NCBI GenBank assembly: GCA_028289885.1 | Contig: JAQGKX010000088.1 | Coordinates: 1-63,666, forward strand | Direction: 5' to 3' | Origin: Sphingomonadales bacterium | GTDB taxonomy: Bacteria > Pseudomonadota > Alphaproteobacteria > Sphingomonadales > Sphingomonadaceae | DNA: 63,666 bases | Shown: positions 52,401 through 61,835 of the stretch, piece by piece | How positions within the stretch are numbered: the stretch's first letter is position 1 | Layout: each line of letters opens with the position of its first letter | Notes under the pieces: generated by a model | Database searches by the model: none | What the model saw: the letters and a program-made list of their open reading frames with translations, nothing else | What the model was told of the DNA's origin: nothing | Made by a program: the position numbers and the translations under genes

Positions 52401-52947
52401 CAAACCAGTAGGCTGTCATAGCCAATCCGATAATCATTAGATAAATTGCAACTGACATCTTCCATCGAGGCTGAACCTGCTGCGGTTGCAACTGCATTTC
52501 CGAAGCTTCGCATTGGCTACTTCGAACTATGATAAGAGCGGGCAGCGCTTTATTGATTGCGAATATCTCCATCCCAAACGTCTCACCGGGGGTGATACTG
52601 TTCAAAACGATCGCCCAGCGTCCATCTGGCATTTCTTCTATTTTGTGAACACGCGAAGGCCATACATTGCAGCACTGTGGCTTCCAATTGAAAACAATTT
52701 CGACTTCAGTTGCCGGTTCAGTACCGATGTTTGTCACGGACAATGACGCAGTATGCAAAACCTGTTTTGTAGCGAGGATTCTTCCATCTTTGTCGGTGAT
52801 GGGTTCATCGACAAGATGCGTAAATGCATGTCTTATACTGCGCACTAACTTAGCGCGAGGCCGTAAAATTCGCTGCAATATAATTGTCAAAGGAACGACG
52901 AGGATTGCCACTATCTCTGCGGCGTGAGCTTGAATTAAGGGAATCAA
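52369..52947 (-). CDS. Hypothetical membrane protein co-translated with rmuC
   Basis: A 192-residue protein of unknown family. It has a hydrophobic segment at about 10-27, a mixed middle domain (HTASLSVTNIGTEPATEVEI looks like a beta-sandwich strand pair) and a second hydrophobic segment at about 164-185. A CC pair occurs at 92-93 and a further cysteine at 146. It starts with TTG in a TTGA overlap with the rmuC stop, so it should be made whenever rmuC is, and an SOS box precedes rmuC. Codon use is AT-richer than the neighbours. It overlaps the convergent methyltransferase gene by 32 bases. Confidence 0.65.
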   Translation of the reverse strand: MIPLIQAHAAEIVAILVVPLTIILQRILRPRAKLVRSIRHAFTHLVDEPITDKDGRILATKQVLHTASLSVTNIGTEPATEVEIVFNWKPQCCNVWPSRVHKIEEMPDGRWAIVLNSITPGETFGMEIFAINKALPALIIVRSSQCEASEMQLQPQQVQPRWKMSVAIYLMIIGLAMTAYWFVRALQFVASG

Positions 52948-54347
52948 TTAGCTGAATCCGCGTTTGTCAATTTCTCGACCGATCTATAGGATTCTGTTCC
53001 GTAGCGAGCTAGCGCCTCTACTGGAGGAACGTCCTCTATTTCACGGGCGCCCGTTTCGATGTTCAATTCTTTGAATTTCCTCGCTGTAACGAGCGCCCGG
53101 CTTTCGAAGCTGCTGACGAAAGAATTATAATTATTAACAGCGCTCGTGAGACCGCCCCCGACTTTCCGCAAGTCACTTGCCGCTTTGGCTAATCGGTCAT
53201 ATAATTCCTTACCTAGCTCACCGATCTGACGCGCCTCTTTGGCAAGTTTTTCCTGACGCCATACCGCCGCCACCGTGCGCGCAATGGCGATCAGGTTGGT
53301 GGGAGTCGCAAGCAAAACCCGCTTTTCGAAAGCGAAGTCCCATAAGGTCGGGTCGTGCTCCAGCGCGGCGGAGAGGAAATGTTCGCCGGGCACGAACATG
53401 ATCACATAATCAGGCGCATCGGCGAACTGGCTCCAATAGGCCTTGTTGCCGAGGCTGTTCACATGCGCGCGCATCGAGGCAGTATGAGCGGTCAGGGCGA
53501 TCTGGCGTTCGCCTTCGTCAACAGCGCCGAATGCGTCCTGATAGGCATTCAGCGAAACCTTGGCATCGATCACCAGCGATTGCCCGCCGGGGACATTGAT
53601 GATCACGTCCGGGCGGAGACGGCCGCCTTCTTCGCCGGTGATGCTGACCTCGGTCTGGAAATCGGCGTGTTCGGATAGTCCGCAGCTTTCGAGGACGTTG
53701 CGGAGTTGTTGCTCGCCCCAGCGACCGCGCGCCTTTGGGGCATTGCGCAGCGCGTTGACCAACTTGGCTGCCTCTCCCGAAACGCGTTCGGTACCGACCC
53801 GCATCGCCTCGATCTGCCCCTTCAAATCGCCGAACGCGTCGCGGCGTTCGGCTTCGACCTTGGCGACGCCGGCTTCGTAGCGGGCGAGTTTTTCGGTGAC
53901 GGGAGCGAGGAGCGCGGCAAGCCCCTGCCCTGTCGTTTCTTCGGACTGTTTGAAGCGGGCATCGGCGCGTTCAAGGAACTGGCGTTGCGCGGTTTCCAGC
54001 AATTTTGCTCCGGTTTCGGCGAATTGCGCGCCAAGGGCTTCCTTGTCGGCAAGCAAACGATCGTGCGACGCCTGCCATGTGGCTTCGCGTTCGAGAGCGC
54101 GCGCTTCCAACGCCGCCTCGCGCTCACTCGAACGCCCACGAAGATCGGTAAGGTCACGCAAATGCTGGTCGCGTTCGGTTTCGACCTGCTGATGCATCTG
54201 GCGGACTTGTTCGACTTGCCCGGCATGGACCAGGGCAGCGGCCAATTCCTCGCGGACCTTGCCCGCGCTTCGACCACCCAATAGCCAGCCGATAACCAGA
54301 CCAGCGACCAGCGTCAGAACTGCAACAATCAGGATTTCAGTCGTCAT
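52944..54347 (-). CDS. rmuC: DNA recombination protein RmuC
   Basis: A 467-residue RmuC homologue: an N-terminal transmembrane helix (about 5-25), a long coiled coil (about 30-180), then the RmuC nuclease-like domain with RGRWGEQQLRNVLE and VIDAKVSLNAY, which hold the acidic and lysine residues typical of PD-(D/E)xK-like enzymes. RmuC limits DNA inversions at short repeats. A LexA box lies 29 bases before the ATG. The last third of the gene, from about 53230 downward, is visibly AT-richer than the first part. Confidence 0.93.
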   Translation of the reverse strand: MTTEILIVAVLTLVAGLVIGWLLGGRSAGKVREELAAALVHAGQVEQVRQMHQQVETERDQHLRDLTDLRGRSSEREAALEARALEREATWQASHDRLLADKEALGAQFAETGAKLLETAQRQFLERADARFKQSEETTGQGLAALLAPVTEKLARYEAGVAKVEAERRDAFGDLKGQIEAMRVGTERVSGEAAKLVNALRNAPKARGRWGEQQLRNVLESCGLSEHADFQTEVSITGEEGGRLRPDVIINVPGGQSLVIDAKVSLNAYQDAFGAVDEGERQIALTAHTASMRAHVNSLGNKAYWSQFADAPDYVIMFVPGEHFLSAALEHDPTLWDFAFEKRVLLATPTNLIAIARTVAAVWRQEKLAKEARQIGELGKELYDRLAKAASDLRKVGGGLTSAVNNYNSFVSSFESRALVTARKFKELNIETGAREIEDVPPVEALARYGTESYRSVEKLTNADSAN

Positions 54348-54375
54348 CGTTGCAGCGCCCCATCAAACTCGCTCG

Positions 54376-54390
54376 GAACATAGGACGAAC
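54376..54390 (-). promoter_or_regulatory. LexA (SOS) box before rmuC
   Basis: GAAC at 54376-54379 and GAAC at 54387-54390 with 7 bases between; on the coding strand it reads GTTCGTCCTATGTTC. Its last eight bases (CTATGTTC) are identical to those of the box before the radical SAM gene. It lies 29 bases upstream of the rmuC ATG, the right place for repressor control. Confidence 0.78.
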
Positions 54391-54414
54391 GAACGAGCGA
54401 TGACAGACCTAATT

Positions 54415-54939
54415 TCAGGCGGCCTTGCGCACCTTCAGCAAACGTTTCAGCACCATCTCGCGCTTCAACCGGCTTAGGTGGTCAATGAACAGCACCCCTT
54501 CGAGGTGGTCCATCTCGTGCTGCAGACACGTCGCCAGCATGCCGTCGATACGCTCGTCATGCTGGTTGCCGTCGAGGTCCATCCAGCGCGCGCGGGTCGA
54601 GGCGGGGCGCTCGACTTCGGCATATTGGTCGGGGACCGACAAGCACCCCTCGTTATAGACGGTATATTCCTCGTCTGGATCGAGAATTTCCGGGTTGATG
54701 AAGACGCGGGGTTCGCGGATGCCCTTGCCTTCCTCGTCTTCCTGTTCCTGCAGGTCGATGACGAGCAGGCGCTTGGGAACACCGATCTGCACGGCGGCGA
54801 GACCAATGCCCGGCGCGTCGTACATCGTCTCCAGCATATCGGCCACAAGCGCACGGATGCTGTCATCGACAACCTCTACCGGGGTCGAGATTACGCGTAG
54901 CCGGGGGTCCGGAGCTTCGATGATTGGGAGGATCGCCAT
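54415..54939 (-). CDS. def: Peptide deformylase
   Basis: Metalloenzyme that removes the formyl group from nascent N-termini. At 174 residues it has motif 1 GIGLAAVQIGV (44-54), motif 2 EGCLSVP with metal ligand Cys99, and motif 3 HEMDHLEG with His141, Glu142 and His145. ATG start. Downstream lies the rmuC LexA box. fmt, the enzyme that adds the formyl group, is 0.7 kb away on the other strand. Confidence 0.97.
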   Translation of the reverse strand: MAILPIIEAPDPRLRVISTPVEVVDDSIRALVADMLETMYDAPGIGLAAVQIGVPKRLLVIDLQEQEDEEGKGIREPRVFINPEILDPDEEYTVYNEGCLSVPDQYAEVERPASTRARWMDLDGNQHDERIDGMLATCLQHEMDHLEGVLFIDHLSRLKREMVLKRLLKVRKAA

Positions 54940-54981
54940 AAGTCTCAGGTAGGAATTGTCCGTTCGTGCGTCAACACTCGG

Positions 54982-55578
54982 CTAGCTCATCGGTCGCCGG
55001 GCTCGCAACGCCTGTGCCAGTGTGCCGTCGTCGAGATAGTCGAGTTCACCGCCTACGGGCAGGCCATGGGCAAGCTGGGTGAGGCGGATCGGGAAGCTTT
55101 CGAGCCGGTCGGCGATGTAGTGCGCGGTGGTCTGGCCTTCGAGCGTGGCGTTCATCGCGAGGACGACTTCATCGACTCCCCCTTGCGAAATGCGAGCGAC
55201 GAGACGGTCGATGGTGAGGTCTTCGGGGCGTACTCCGTCCAGTGCAGACAAGCGCCCGCCGAGGACGTGGAAGCGGCCCGGAAACAGCCGTGAGCGCTCG
55301 AGTGCCCAGAGGTCGGCGACATCCTCGACCACCGCTATGGATCGGTCGTCCCGGCGCGGGTCGGAGCAGATTGAACAAGGATCGCGCGTATCGACGTTGC
55401 CGCACACCGAACATGTCGCAAGCAGTTCGTTGACCGATTCGAGCGCGCGCAACAGCGGAATTAACGCCCCTTCGCGCTTTTTAAGCAGATGCAACACCGC
55501 GCGACGGGCCGAACGCGGGCCAAAGCCGGGGAGCCGGGCGAGTGCCTGCGAGAGCGCGTCTATTTCGGTTGATGCCAT
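54982..55578 (-). CDS. recR: Recombination protein RecR
   Basis: Part of the RecFOR pathway that loads RecA at gaps. In 198 residues it has an N-terminal HhH ([20 protein letters not shown]), a zinc site (Cys56, Cys59, Cys68, Cys71), and a Toprim domain ([12 protein letters not shown] to [18 protein letters not shown]), then a C-terminal Walker-B-like segment. ATG start; 42 bases upstream of def on the same strand and divergent from fmt. Confidence 0.97.
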   Translation of the reverse strand: MASTEIDALSQALARLPGFGPRSARRAVLHLLKKREGALIPLLRALESVNELLATCSVCGNVDTRDPCSICSDPRRDDRSIAVVEDVADLWALERSRLFPGRFHVLGGRLSALDGVRPEDLTIDRLVARISQGGVDEVVLAMNATLEGQTTAHYIADRLESFPIRLTQLAHGLPVGGELDYLDDGTLAQALRARRPMS

Positions 55579-55631
55579 ATCGTAACAGATAGGGGGTTGC
55601 GCGCGCGCTTGCCAAGCGGTTGAGACGGGGG

Positions 55632-56537
55632 ATGCGTATTACATTCATGGGAACTCCCGAATTTGCCGTCCCGACGCTTAGTGCGCTGGTTGCTGCCGGG
55701 CATGACGTGGTGGCGGTTTATACCCAGCCGCCGCGACCTGCGGGGCGGGGAAAGGCCTTGGCGCCCTCCCCTGTCCAGCGGCGGGCGGAGGAGATGGGGC
55801 TGCCGGTTCGCTATCCCGTTTCGTTGAAGGGGACCGAGGCTCAGGAAGAGTTTAGGGCTTTTGGGCCGGATATCGCGGTCGTCGCGGCTTACGGGCTAAT
55901 CTTGCCACGAGCGGTTCTGGATGCACCGCGTCTGGGGTGCGTGAATGTCCATGCGTCGCTGCTGCCGCGCTGGCGGGGGGGGGCTCCAATCCACCGGGCG
56001 ATATTGGCGGGCGATTCGAAGACCGGCGTGACGATCATGGGCATGGAGGCTGGGTTGGATACCGGGCCTATGCTGGCGACTGTGGAGACCGAGGTTGCGC
56101 GGAAAACTGCGGGGGCTTTGACAGGGGAACTGGCCGATCTGGGCGCGGATCTTCTGGTAACCGTGCTCGGCGATCCAGATAGCTATCCTCCGATCGCACA
56201 GCCGAATGAGGGAGTCACCTATGCGGCAAAGATCGACAAGGCGGAGGCGCGGATCGATTTCATGGCGAGCGCAACGCAAACCGAGCGACAAGTGCGGGCC
56301 TTTGCGCCGACTCCGGGGGCGTTCTTCGAGGTGGCCGGGGATCGCGTGCGCATCTTGAGTGCCGAGCCGTTGATTACCGGGGCTGCGCGGCCCGGACTGG
56401 TGATAGACGAGGCGCTGACGATCGCATGTAACCCGGGGGCCATCCGTCCGACTTTGGTGCAGCGCGCGGGGCGTGGGGCGATGAAGCCCGCCGACATGCT
56501 GCGCGGGTTTGTGATCCCGGTGGGCACGCAGCTTTGA
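55632..56537 (+). CDS. fmt: Methionyl-tRNA formyltransferase
   Basis: Formylates initiator Met-tRNA with 10-formyl-THF. At 301 residues it has the start [16 protein letters not shown], the catalytic [18 protein letters not shown] segment (Asn-Val-His before SLLP, Asp in [13 protein letters not shown]) and the C-terminal OB-like tRNA-binding domain. The ATG at 55632 is used; a TTG at 55620 is possible. Its stop overlaps the TTG of truA (TTGA). Confidence 0.96.
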   Translation: MRITFMGTPEFAVPTLSALVAAGHDVVAVYTQPPRPAGRGKALAPSPVQRRAEEMGLPVRYPVSLKGTEAQEEFRAFGPDIAVVAAYGLILPRAVLDAPRLGCVNVHASLLPRWRGGAPIHRAILAGDSKTGVTIMGMEAGLDTGPMLATVETEVARKTAGALTGELADLGADLLVTVLGDPDSYPPIAQPNEGVTYAAKIDKAEARIDFMASATQTERQVRAFAPTPGAFFEVAGDRVRILSAEPLITGAARPGLVIDEALTIACNPGAIRPTLVQRAGRGAMKPADMLRGFVIPVGTQL

Positions 56538-57277
56538 CGCAACGCTTTCGGATCACGGTGGAGTTCGACGGTCAGCCGTTTTTGGGCTGGCAACGGCAGC
56601 CGCAGGGCGCAACCGTTCAGGGTGCGCTGGAACATGCGTGTGCAACCATCCTGAAGGAAACCATCGCGGTCCACGCCGCCGGGCGGACAGACGCCGGGGT
56701 TCATGGGCTGGGAATGGTCGCGCATATCGACGTGACCCGGGTGATAACGCCGTTTGCTCTGATGGAAGCGATCAACGCAGGCCTCATCGACGTCCCGGTT
56801 GCGGTAATTGCGTGCGAGACTGTCGCGGCGGATTTTCATGCGCGGTTTTCATGTCTGGCGCGGCATTATGAGTATCGGATCGTGAACCGACGCGCGCCTT
56901 TGACCCTGGGTGCCGGGCGCGAGTGGCGGATCAAGAAGGCACTCGATGCCGATGCCATGCACGCGGCGGCGCAAATGTTGGTCGGTCATCATGATTTCAC
57001 GACGTTTCGGTCGGTACATTGCCAGTCTGCCGATCCGGTGAAGACGCTGAATCGGCTGGACGTAAGGCGCATGGGCGATCGGATAGTCATCGAGGCTTCG
57101 GCGCGGTCGTTCCTGCATCATCAGATGCGGTCGATGGTTGGGTGTTTGTCGCTGGTTGGGCTGGGTCGTTGGTCCGCAGGCGATTTGCGCGATGCTCTGG
57201 AGGCAAAGGATCGGACGAAGCTCGGGCTGAACGCGCCGCCCGATGGACTATATTTCGTGCGGGCGGATTACCTTTAA
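56534..57277 (+). CDS. truA: tRNA pseudouridine synthase A
   Basis: Makes pseudouridine at positions 38-40 of tRNA anticodon arms. In 247 residues it has the start [17 protein letters not shown], the catalytic Asp53 in [17 protein letters not shown], and [13 protein letters not shown] near the end. It starts with TTG, overlapping fmt by 4 bases. Its end overlaps the convergent amidotransferase gene by 4 bases. Confidence 0.96.
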   Translation: MTQRFRITVEFDGQPFLGWQRQPQGATVQGALEHACATILKETIAVHAAGRTDAGVHGLGMVAHIDVTRVITPFALMEAINAGLIDVPVAVIACETVAADFHARFSCLARHYEYRIVNRRAPLTLGAGREWRIKKALDADAMHAAAQMLVGHHDFTTFRSVHCQSADPVKTLNRLDVRRMGDRIVIEASARSFLHHQMRSMVGCLSLVGLGRWSAGDLRDALEAKDRTKLGLNAPPDGLYFVRADYL

Positions 57278-59166
57278 AGCCCGAACACCCGCGCCAGTGA
57301 TTTCTCCAGCATGACCAATTGCCACAACAACCGCCCATGATCGCGAACACCGCTCGCATGGTCGGTACCGACCTTCGCCAGCACGACGGGATCGAACCAT
57401 CCGGTTTCTGCAAAGGCGGTCGTAGTGATGCGTGTCGCCTCCCCCGCCAGCGCACCCCGAAACCATCCCGATACCGGTGTCACGAATCCCATTTTCTGGC
57501 GATACAAAATGTCGTCGGGCAAATATTTCTGCATAGCTCTCTTCATCAGCCATTTGCCGGTGCCACGCCGCAAGCGCATCGATACGGGCAATGTCGCGCC
57601 AAATTCCACGAGCCGGTGGTCGAGCAAGGGTTCGCGCGCCTCGAGGCTGACCGCCATGCTCGTTCGATCGACCTTGGTGAGGATGTCGCCGGGTAGCCAG
57701 ATCTTCAAATCGGCATATTGCGCACGGTCCAATCCGTCGCGCGCCGGGGCGTTGCGCATGGTTGTGACAATGCGGTCCTCGGCCCGGTGCCCTTGCAGGG
57801 CCGCCTTGAAACTCGACGAGAACAACACCGCGCGCATTTCGGGACCGGTGACGCCAACGGCGCGCGCATAGGCTTCGTCGCCGTCGCGGGCGAGCGCCTC
57901 GAAAGTAGCTTTGGCGCGAAACTTTTGCGGGGCCCAGTCGGCTTTCGGATAATATCGCGCGAGCTTGCCAAACACCGAGCGGCGAAAATCAGCTGGCATC
58001 AAACCACGCACATTCTCCTCGGCGGACTGAAATTTATGGCGGCGGTATCCGGCAAAAATCTCGTCCGCGCCATCTCCCGACAGAGCGACTGTGACCGTTT
58101 CGCGGGCAAGTTGGCAGACGCGCCACGTCGGCAGCGCGGAGGCGTCGGCGAAGGGTTCGTCGAATGCCAGTGCCAGCACGTCGATCGCCGGGAAATCGTC
58201 GGCAGCCACGATGCGCTTGCGGTGTTGGGTGGCAAAGCGTTTGGCGATCAAATCGGCGTAGCGGGTTTCGTCATGTGCTGCGGAATCAAAGCCAATCGAA
58301 CAAGTCTGCACCGCGTTCGAGCTGGCTTCGGCCATCAGGGCGACAACACTGGATGAATCCACGCCGCCCGACAGGAAGGCCCCGAGCGGCACGTCGGACA
58401 CCATGCGTGACGTCACGCCGTCGCGCAAATGGGTCCGCATCTGCTCCTCAAGATCGCGGGTCGATGCCGCGGAGCGCTGCGAGAAATCGACATCCCACCA
58501 GATGACGGGCGCCGGTTCCGGCTTGCCCCGTTCAAGCAAGAGATAGCTGCCAGCGGGGAGTTTTTTCACGCCTGCGACAAGACAGGAATCATCGGGAACA
58601 TAGCCGAGGGCAAAATAGTCCTCGATGGCCTGCAGCGACGGTTCACGGCGGACGGCAGGGTTGGCGAGCAGTCCCTTCAGTTCGGACGCAAAGGCGATGC
58701 TACCGTCCGCTAGCCGAGTGTAATGCAGCGGTTTCACGCCGAGGCGGTCGCGCGCCATGAACAGGCTCTGGCGCATGGCGTCGAAGAGCACGAACGCGAA
58801 CATGCCGTTCAGGCGGCGCAGCAGGTCCGGCCCCCAAGCCCGCCAGCCGTGGATCAGGACTTCGGTGTCGCTGTCGGTCAGAAACTCCGCCCCGCCGACC
58901 TCGAGTTCGCGGCGGACTTCGCGGAAATTGTAGATCTCGCCATTATAGGTAACGGCGATCCGCTGGTCCTTGCTGAGCATGGGCTGCGCGCCGCCGCCAA
59001 GGTCGATGATCGACAGGCGACGATGGCCGAGGCCGACCCCTTGCGCGATCCACACCCCCGACCCGTCTGGGCCACGATGCGCCTGCACGTCGATCATCGC
59101 GCGAACGCGGGCGGGATCGACGGGTTTTGGAGTATTGAGGTGAAAAAGACCGGCGATGCCGCACAT
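57274..59166 (-). CDS. XrtA-associated asparagine synthetase-like amidotransferase
   Basis: A 630-residue class II glutamine amidotransferase: Cys2 (MCGIAGLF) is the nucleophile, [10 protein letters not shown] and NGEIYNF line the glutaminase site, and the C-terminal synthetase domain has the ATP loop [12 protein letters not shown]. It matches the AsnB-like 'amidotransferase 1' that goes with exosortase A, where it probably amidates a sugar or peptide rather than aspartate. It lies 3 bases from the exosortase gene on the same strand. Simple AsnB function is the alternative. Confidence 0.87.
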   Translation of the reverse strand: MCGIAGLFHLNTPKPVDPARVRAMIDVQAHRGPDGSGVWIAQGVGLGHRRLSIIDLGGGAQPMLSKDQRIAVTYNGEIYNFREVRRELEVGGAEFLTDSDTEVLIHGWRAWGPDLLRRLNGMFAFVLFDAMRQSLFMARDRLGVKPLHYTRLADGSIAFASELKGLLANPAVRREPSLQAIEDYFALGYVPDDSCLVAGVKKLPAGSYLLLERGKPEPAPVIWWDVDFSQRSAASTRDLEEQMRTHLRDGVTSRMVSDVPLGAFLSGGVDSSSVVALMAEASSNAVQTCSIGFDSAAHDETRYADLIAKRFATQHRKRIVAADDFPAIDVLALAFDEPFADASALPTWRVCQLARETVTVALSGDGADEIFAGYRRHKFQSAEENVRGLMPADFRRSVFGKLARYYPKADWAPQKFRAKATFEALARDGDEAYARAVGVTGPEMRAVLFSSSFKAALQGHRAEDRIVTTMRNAPARDGLDRAQYADLKIWLPGDILTKVDRTSMAVSLEAREPLLDHRLVEFGATLPVSMRLRRGTGKWLMKRAMQKYLPDDILYRQKMGFVTPVSGWFRGALAGEATRITTTAFAETGWFDPVVLAKVGTDHASGVRDHGRLLWQLVMLEKSLARVFGL

Positions 59167-59169
59167 GAA

Positions 59170-60693
59170 TCAGTGGCTCCGGGCGACAGCGAACAGGCGG
59201 GCGGTCTGCATTGCGGGCGGGCCGAATGCCTGCATGAAGCGGTCGAGCGTTGGCCGGGCGCGATGGCTGGGGCGATCCTCCGCCGAAACGACGACGACCG
59301 CTGCGCCCTGATCGCCGCCGATCAACCGCGCGCGCAGCGTTTTCAATTTGACCGTCATGCCGCTTCCCGTCGTGTCACCGCCGAGCACGTAGTAGGTCAG
59401 CGCCTCACGCGCCAGCGGTCCCGGCGCCATGATGCGCTCCGCCTTGCCGTTTGGCGGTGCAATGGCGGAGGCGGTCCACTTCCATTTGCCCGCCGGATCG
59501 GCCGCGCCCTGCCCGAAACCGACGATTTCGCGACCGTCCTGCTGATGACCGTAAAGCGCAATGGCGAGATCGACAGTCTGGCCACCGGCGTCGCGATATC
59601 GCCCATAAAGCCGGTGGTCTGCACCATCGAAACGCGCCACCCACGGCGTGCCGGTGAGCGTATCGACGCGGGTCCAGCCTGCGACTTGCGGCAAAGCCAC
59701 GACGTGCGGAAGCAACCCCCGACCCGCCGCGATGACTGTCCCGTTCCACAACAGGGGAAGCAGGACAATGCCGATGCTCGCCAGTGCCATCGGAATCATA
59801 GGTCGATTGTCGAAGGGCGCAACGCGAAATCCGGACAGCCACGGATCGCCAAGTTTCCGGTCGAAGAACTTCCAGCCCACGAGCATGACCAGCACCATAA
59901 CAGCGGCGAAGAAAAACCAGCCATAGACGATATGGTCGAAGCCGGTTGCCGTTTCCGCCGAAGTCAGGTGCGCGGCATAGATGGTTGCGAACGCACGGAC
60001 GCCATTGGCCAGGATGGGGGCGACGACGCAGAGGATCATGAAGGCGGCGCGGCGCGGCCAGCTTTTAAAACACACATGCGCGACCAATGCCCCATAGGCG
60101 ACCATCGCGACGAGGAACTTGACGCCCGAACAGGCTTCGGCGACTTCGAACCAGCCATTCGGAATGGTGATGAAAACGCCGTCGATATGCGCCGGAACAC
60201 CGGCCAGCCGGAGCAGCGCCATCGACATTTCGGCAGTGATATTCTGCAACGGCGGAACAAAGACGTCGCCGAACGGCACCAGAAAAACGAGATAGAAAAG
60301 TGGGAACAGCACGGCGCGCGTCACCGTCGGCCCCATCACGGTCAGCACGATGGCCTGTATCATGCCAATCAGCGCGACGTGGCGAATGATCGACGCCCCG
60401 CCCGCCTCCCCGATCAGCCAAGCGAAGGCGGCGAGCCCCACAAGAGCAATGCCGGGTAGCCACCCCGCCGGGGTCATAGGCGCGACCTCATGACGACGCT
60501 GCCAGACCAGCCACGCGACGATCGGCACGATGAACAGGCAGTGCTGATAGGTCGAACTGTTCCACCACTGAAACCCCATGTCCCGCGCATCATGGGCGAA
60601 CAGCGCGAGAAGCACGATTTCGGTGGCTCCGAGCGTGACGAGCGGCGCGCGCCAACCTCTAGCTACGGTCGCAGGCAGGGACGCGGCATTCAC
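59170..60693 (-). CDS. xrtA: Exosortase A with C-terminal EpsI domain
   Basis: A membrane transpeptidase-like protein that removes PEP-CTERM tails and anchors or exports the proteins during exopolysaccharide production. Residues 1-290 hold about eight transmembrane helices with the exosortase active site: Cys188 (EACSGVKF), Arg233 (NGVRAF) and the histidine in FDHIVYGWFFF. Residues 310-507 are an EpsI (DUF3485) domain. GTG at 60693 gives a GTGA overlap with the upstream glycosyltransferase; earlier codons read into that gene. Confidence 0.92.
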   Translation of the reverse strand: MNAASLPATVARGWRAPLVTLGATEIVLLALFAHDARDMGFQWWNSSTYQHCLFIVPIVAWLVWQRRHEVAPMTPAGWLPGIALVGLAAFAWLIGEAGGASIIRHVALIGMIQAIVLTVMGPTVTRAVLFPLFYLVFLVPFGDVFVPPLQNITAEMSMALLRLAGVPAHIDGVFITIPNGWFEVAEACSGVKFLVAMVAYGALVAHVCFKSWPRRAAFMILCVVAPILANGVRAFATIYAAHLTSAETATGFDHIVYGWFFFAAVMVLVMLVGWKFFDRKLGDPWLSGFRVAPFDNRPMIPMALASIGIVLLPLLWNGTVIAAGRGLLPHVVALPQVAGWTRVDTLTGTPWVARFDGADHRLYGRYRDAGGQTVDLAIALYGHQQDGREIVGFGQGAADPAGKWKWTASAIAPPNGKAERIMAPGPLAREALTYYVLGGDTTGSGMTVKLKTLRARLIGGDQGAAVVVVSAEDRPSHRARPTLDRFMQAFGPPAMQTARLFAVARSH

Positions 60694-61835
60694 AGGCCGA
60701 TCATCGCGACCAGCGGGGCCATTTGTGCGTCCCAACTGTAGCGGTCGATCATCAGCCTCCGCGCCGACAGGCCAAGCGCCTCAGTTCGTCGCTGATCGTT
60801 CAGAAGTGCGATCACCGAAGCGGCGGGTTCGTCGGCAACGATCAGGTCGCGACCATTGACGGCTTCGATCCCCAGCGCGGCGGCGGGAGATGCCACGACA
60901 GCCCGCCCCATCGCCATCGCCTCGAGCACCTTGTTCTGGACACCGCGCGCGAGTTTCAGGGGTGCCACCACGACGTCTGCAGCGGCGAGCCACGGTCGCG
61001 TGTCGGTGACTTCCCCGGTGACGATGACGCTCCTGTTCGCCAGCTTCAACACCGGCTCGACGGGTGCCCGACCCACGATGGCGAATTTCACATCCGGTAT
61101 AGCGCGCAGGATTTCCGGCAGCGTGTCGTGCACGAAACCCACGACGGCTTCGACGTTCGGTGCATAGTCCATCTGGCCGGTGAAGACGATCAGGGGGCCG
61201 GTCTTGAGCGATGCAACGACCTGTGCGGGATCGTATCGGGCGAGGTCGATGCCATTGCCCAGCACTGTCGCGGGCAGCTCCGTCCTCTCTACGAACAGCC
61301 CAGCTTCCGCATCGCTGACGAACAGCGATAGGTTGGCGCGCTTCGCTGCGGCCATCTCCCACGAAAGCAGGCGTTTGGCTTCTTGACGATTTGCGAACCC
61401 GCCAAGCTGGGCGAATTTGGCTGAATCCATGTCAACGAAATCCATGACGAATCGTCCGGCAAAACCAGCGGGGACATAGGCGGCCATCTGGCTCGAAAAG
61501 GCATAGATGCAGTCGATCGGACGCGCGGCCAAAACAGCCTCGACTTTTGCGCTCAACGCCCGATTGCGGAACGCCTCGACCGAAGCAGGCGTTCCCCGCG
61601 CCAAAGCCACGGCCATCGCGCGCAGCTTCGACGTCTGGCGCAACTCCACCGTGACGCTGGCAGCGATGCTCGCAACTTTGGCGACATTGACGCGGTCTGC
61701 TTCGTCATCGATCAACGCCGCAACGTGGACGGGCGCGATCTTGGCCAGTGCCTGCAGGACGTGCCACGATCTGATCCGGTCGCCCCGGTCCGGCGGGTAT
61801 GGCAAGCGGTGGGCCAGAAACAGAATCTCCCCCAT
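60690..61835 (-). CDS. Glycosyltransferase, PEP-CTERM/XrtA system (TIGR03087 type)
   Basis: A 381-residue GT-B glycosyltransferase. The N-terminal ILFLAHRLPYPPDRGDRIRSW is the signature of the TIGR03087 group that accompanies XrtA. The C-terminal half has the GT4 nucleotide-sugar region (RGVQNKVLEAMAMGRAVVAS). It adds a sugar in the exopolysaccharide repeat unit; which sugar is unknown. The start at 61835 shares one base with the FemAB gene stop (TGATG). Confidence 0.9.
   Translation of the reverse strand: MGEILFLAHRLPYPPDRGDRIRSWHVLQALAKIAPVHVAALIDDEADRVNVAKVASIAASVTVELRQTSKLRAMAVALARGTPASVEAFRNRALSAKVEAVLAARPIDCIYAFSSQMAAYVPAGFAGRFVMDFVDMDSAKFAQLGGFANRQEAKRLLSWEMAAAKRANLSLFVSDAEAGLFVERTELPATVLGNGIDLARYDPAQVVASLKTGPLIVFTGQMDYAPNVEAVVGFVHDTLPEILRAIPDVKFAIVGRAPVEPVLKLANRSVIVTGEVTDTRPWLAAADVVVAPLKLARGVQNKVLEAMAMGRAVVASPAAALGIEAVNGRDLIVADEPAASVIALLNDQRRTEALGLSARRLMIDRYSWDAQMAPLVAMIGL

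Noticed and set aside
58723-60459. Plus-strand open frame of 578 codons antisense to the amidotransferase and exosortase genes
   Set aside because: It lies opposite two clearly recognised genes; its translation is His/Arg/Asp-rich with no known motif, a usual by-product of high-GC codon use.
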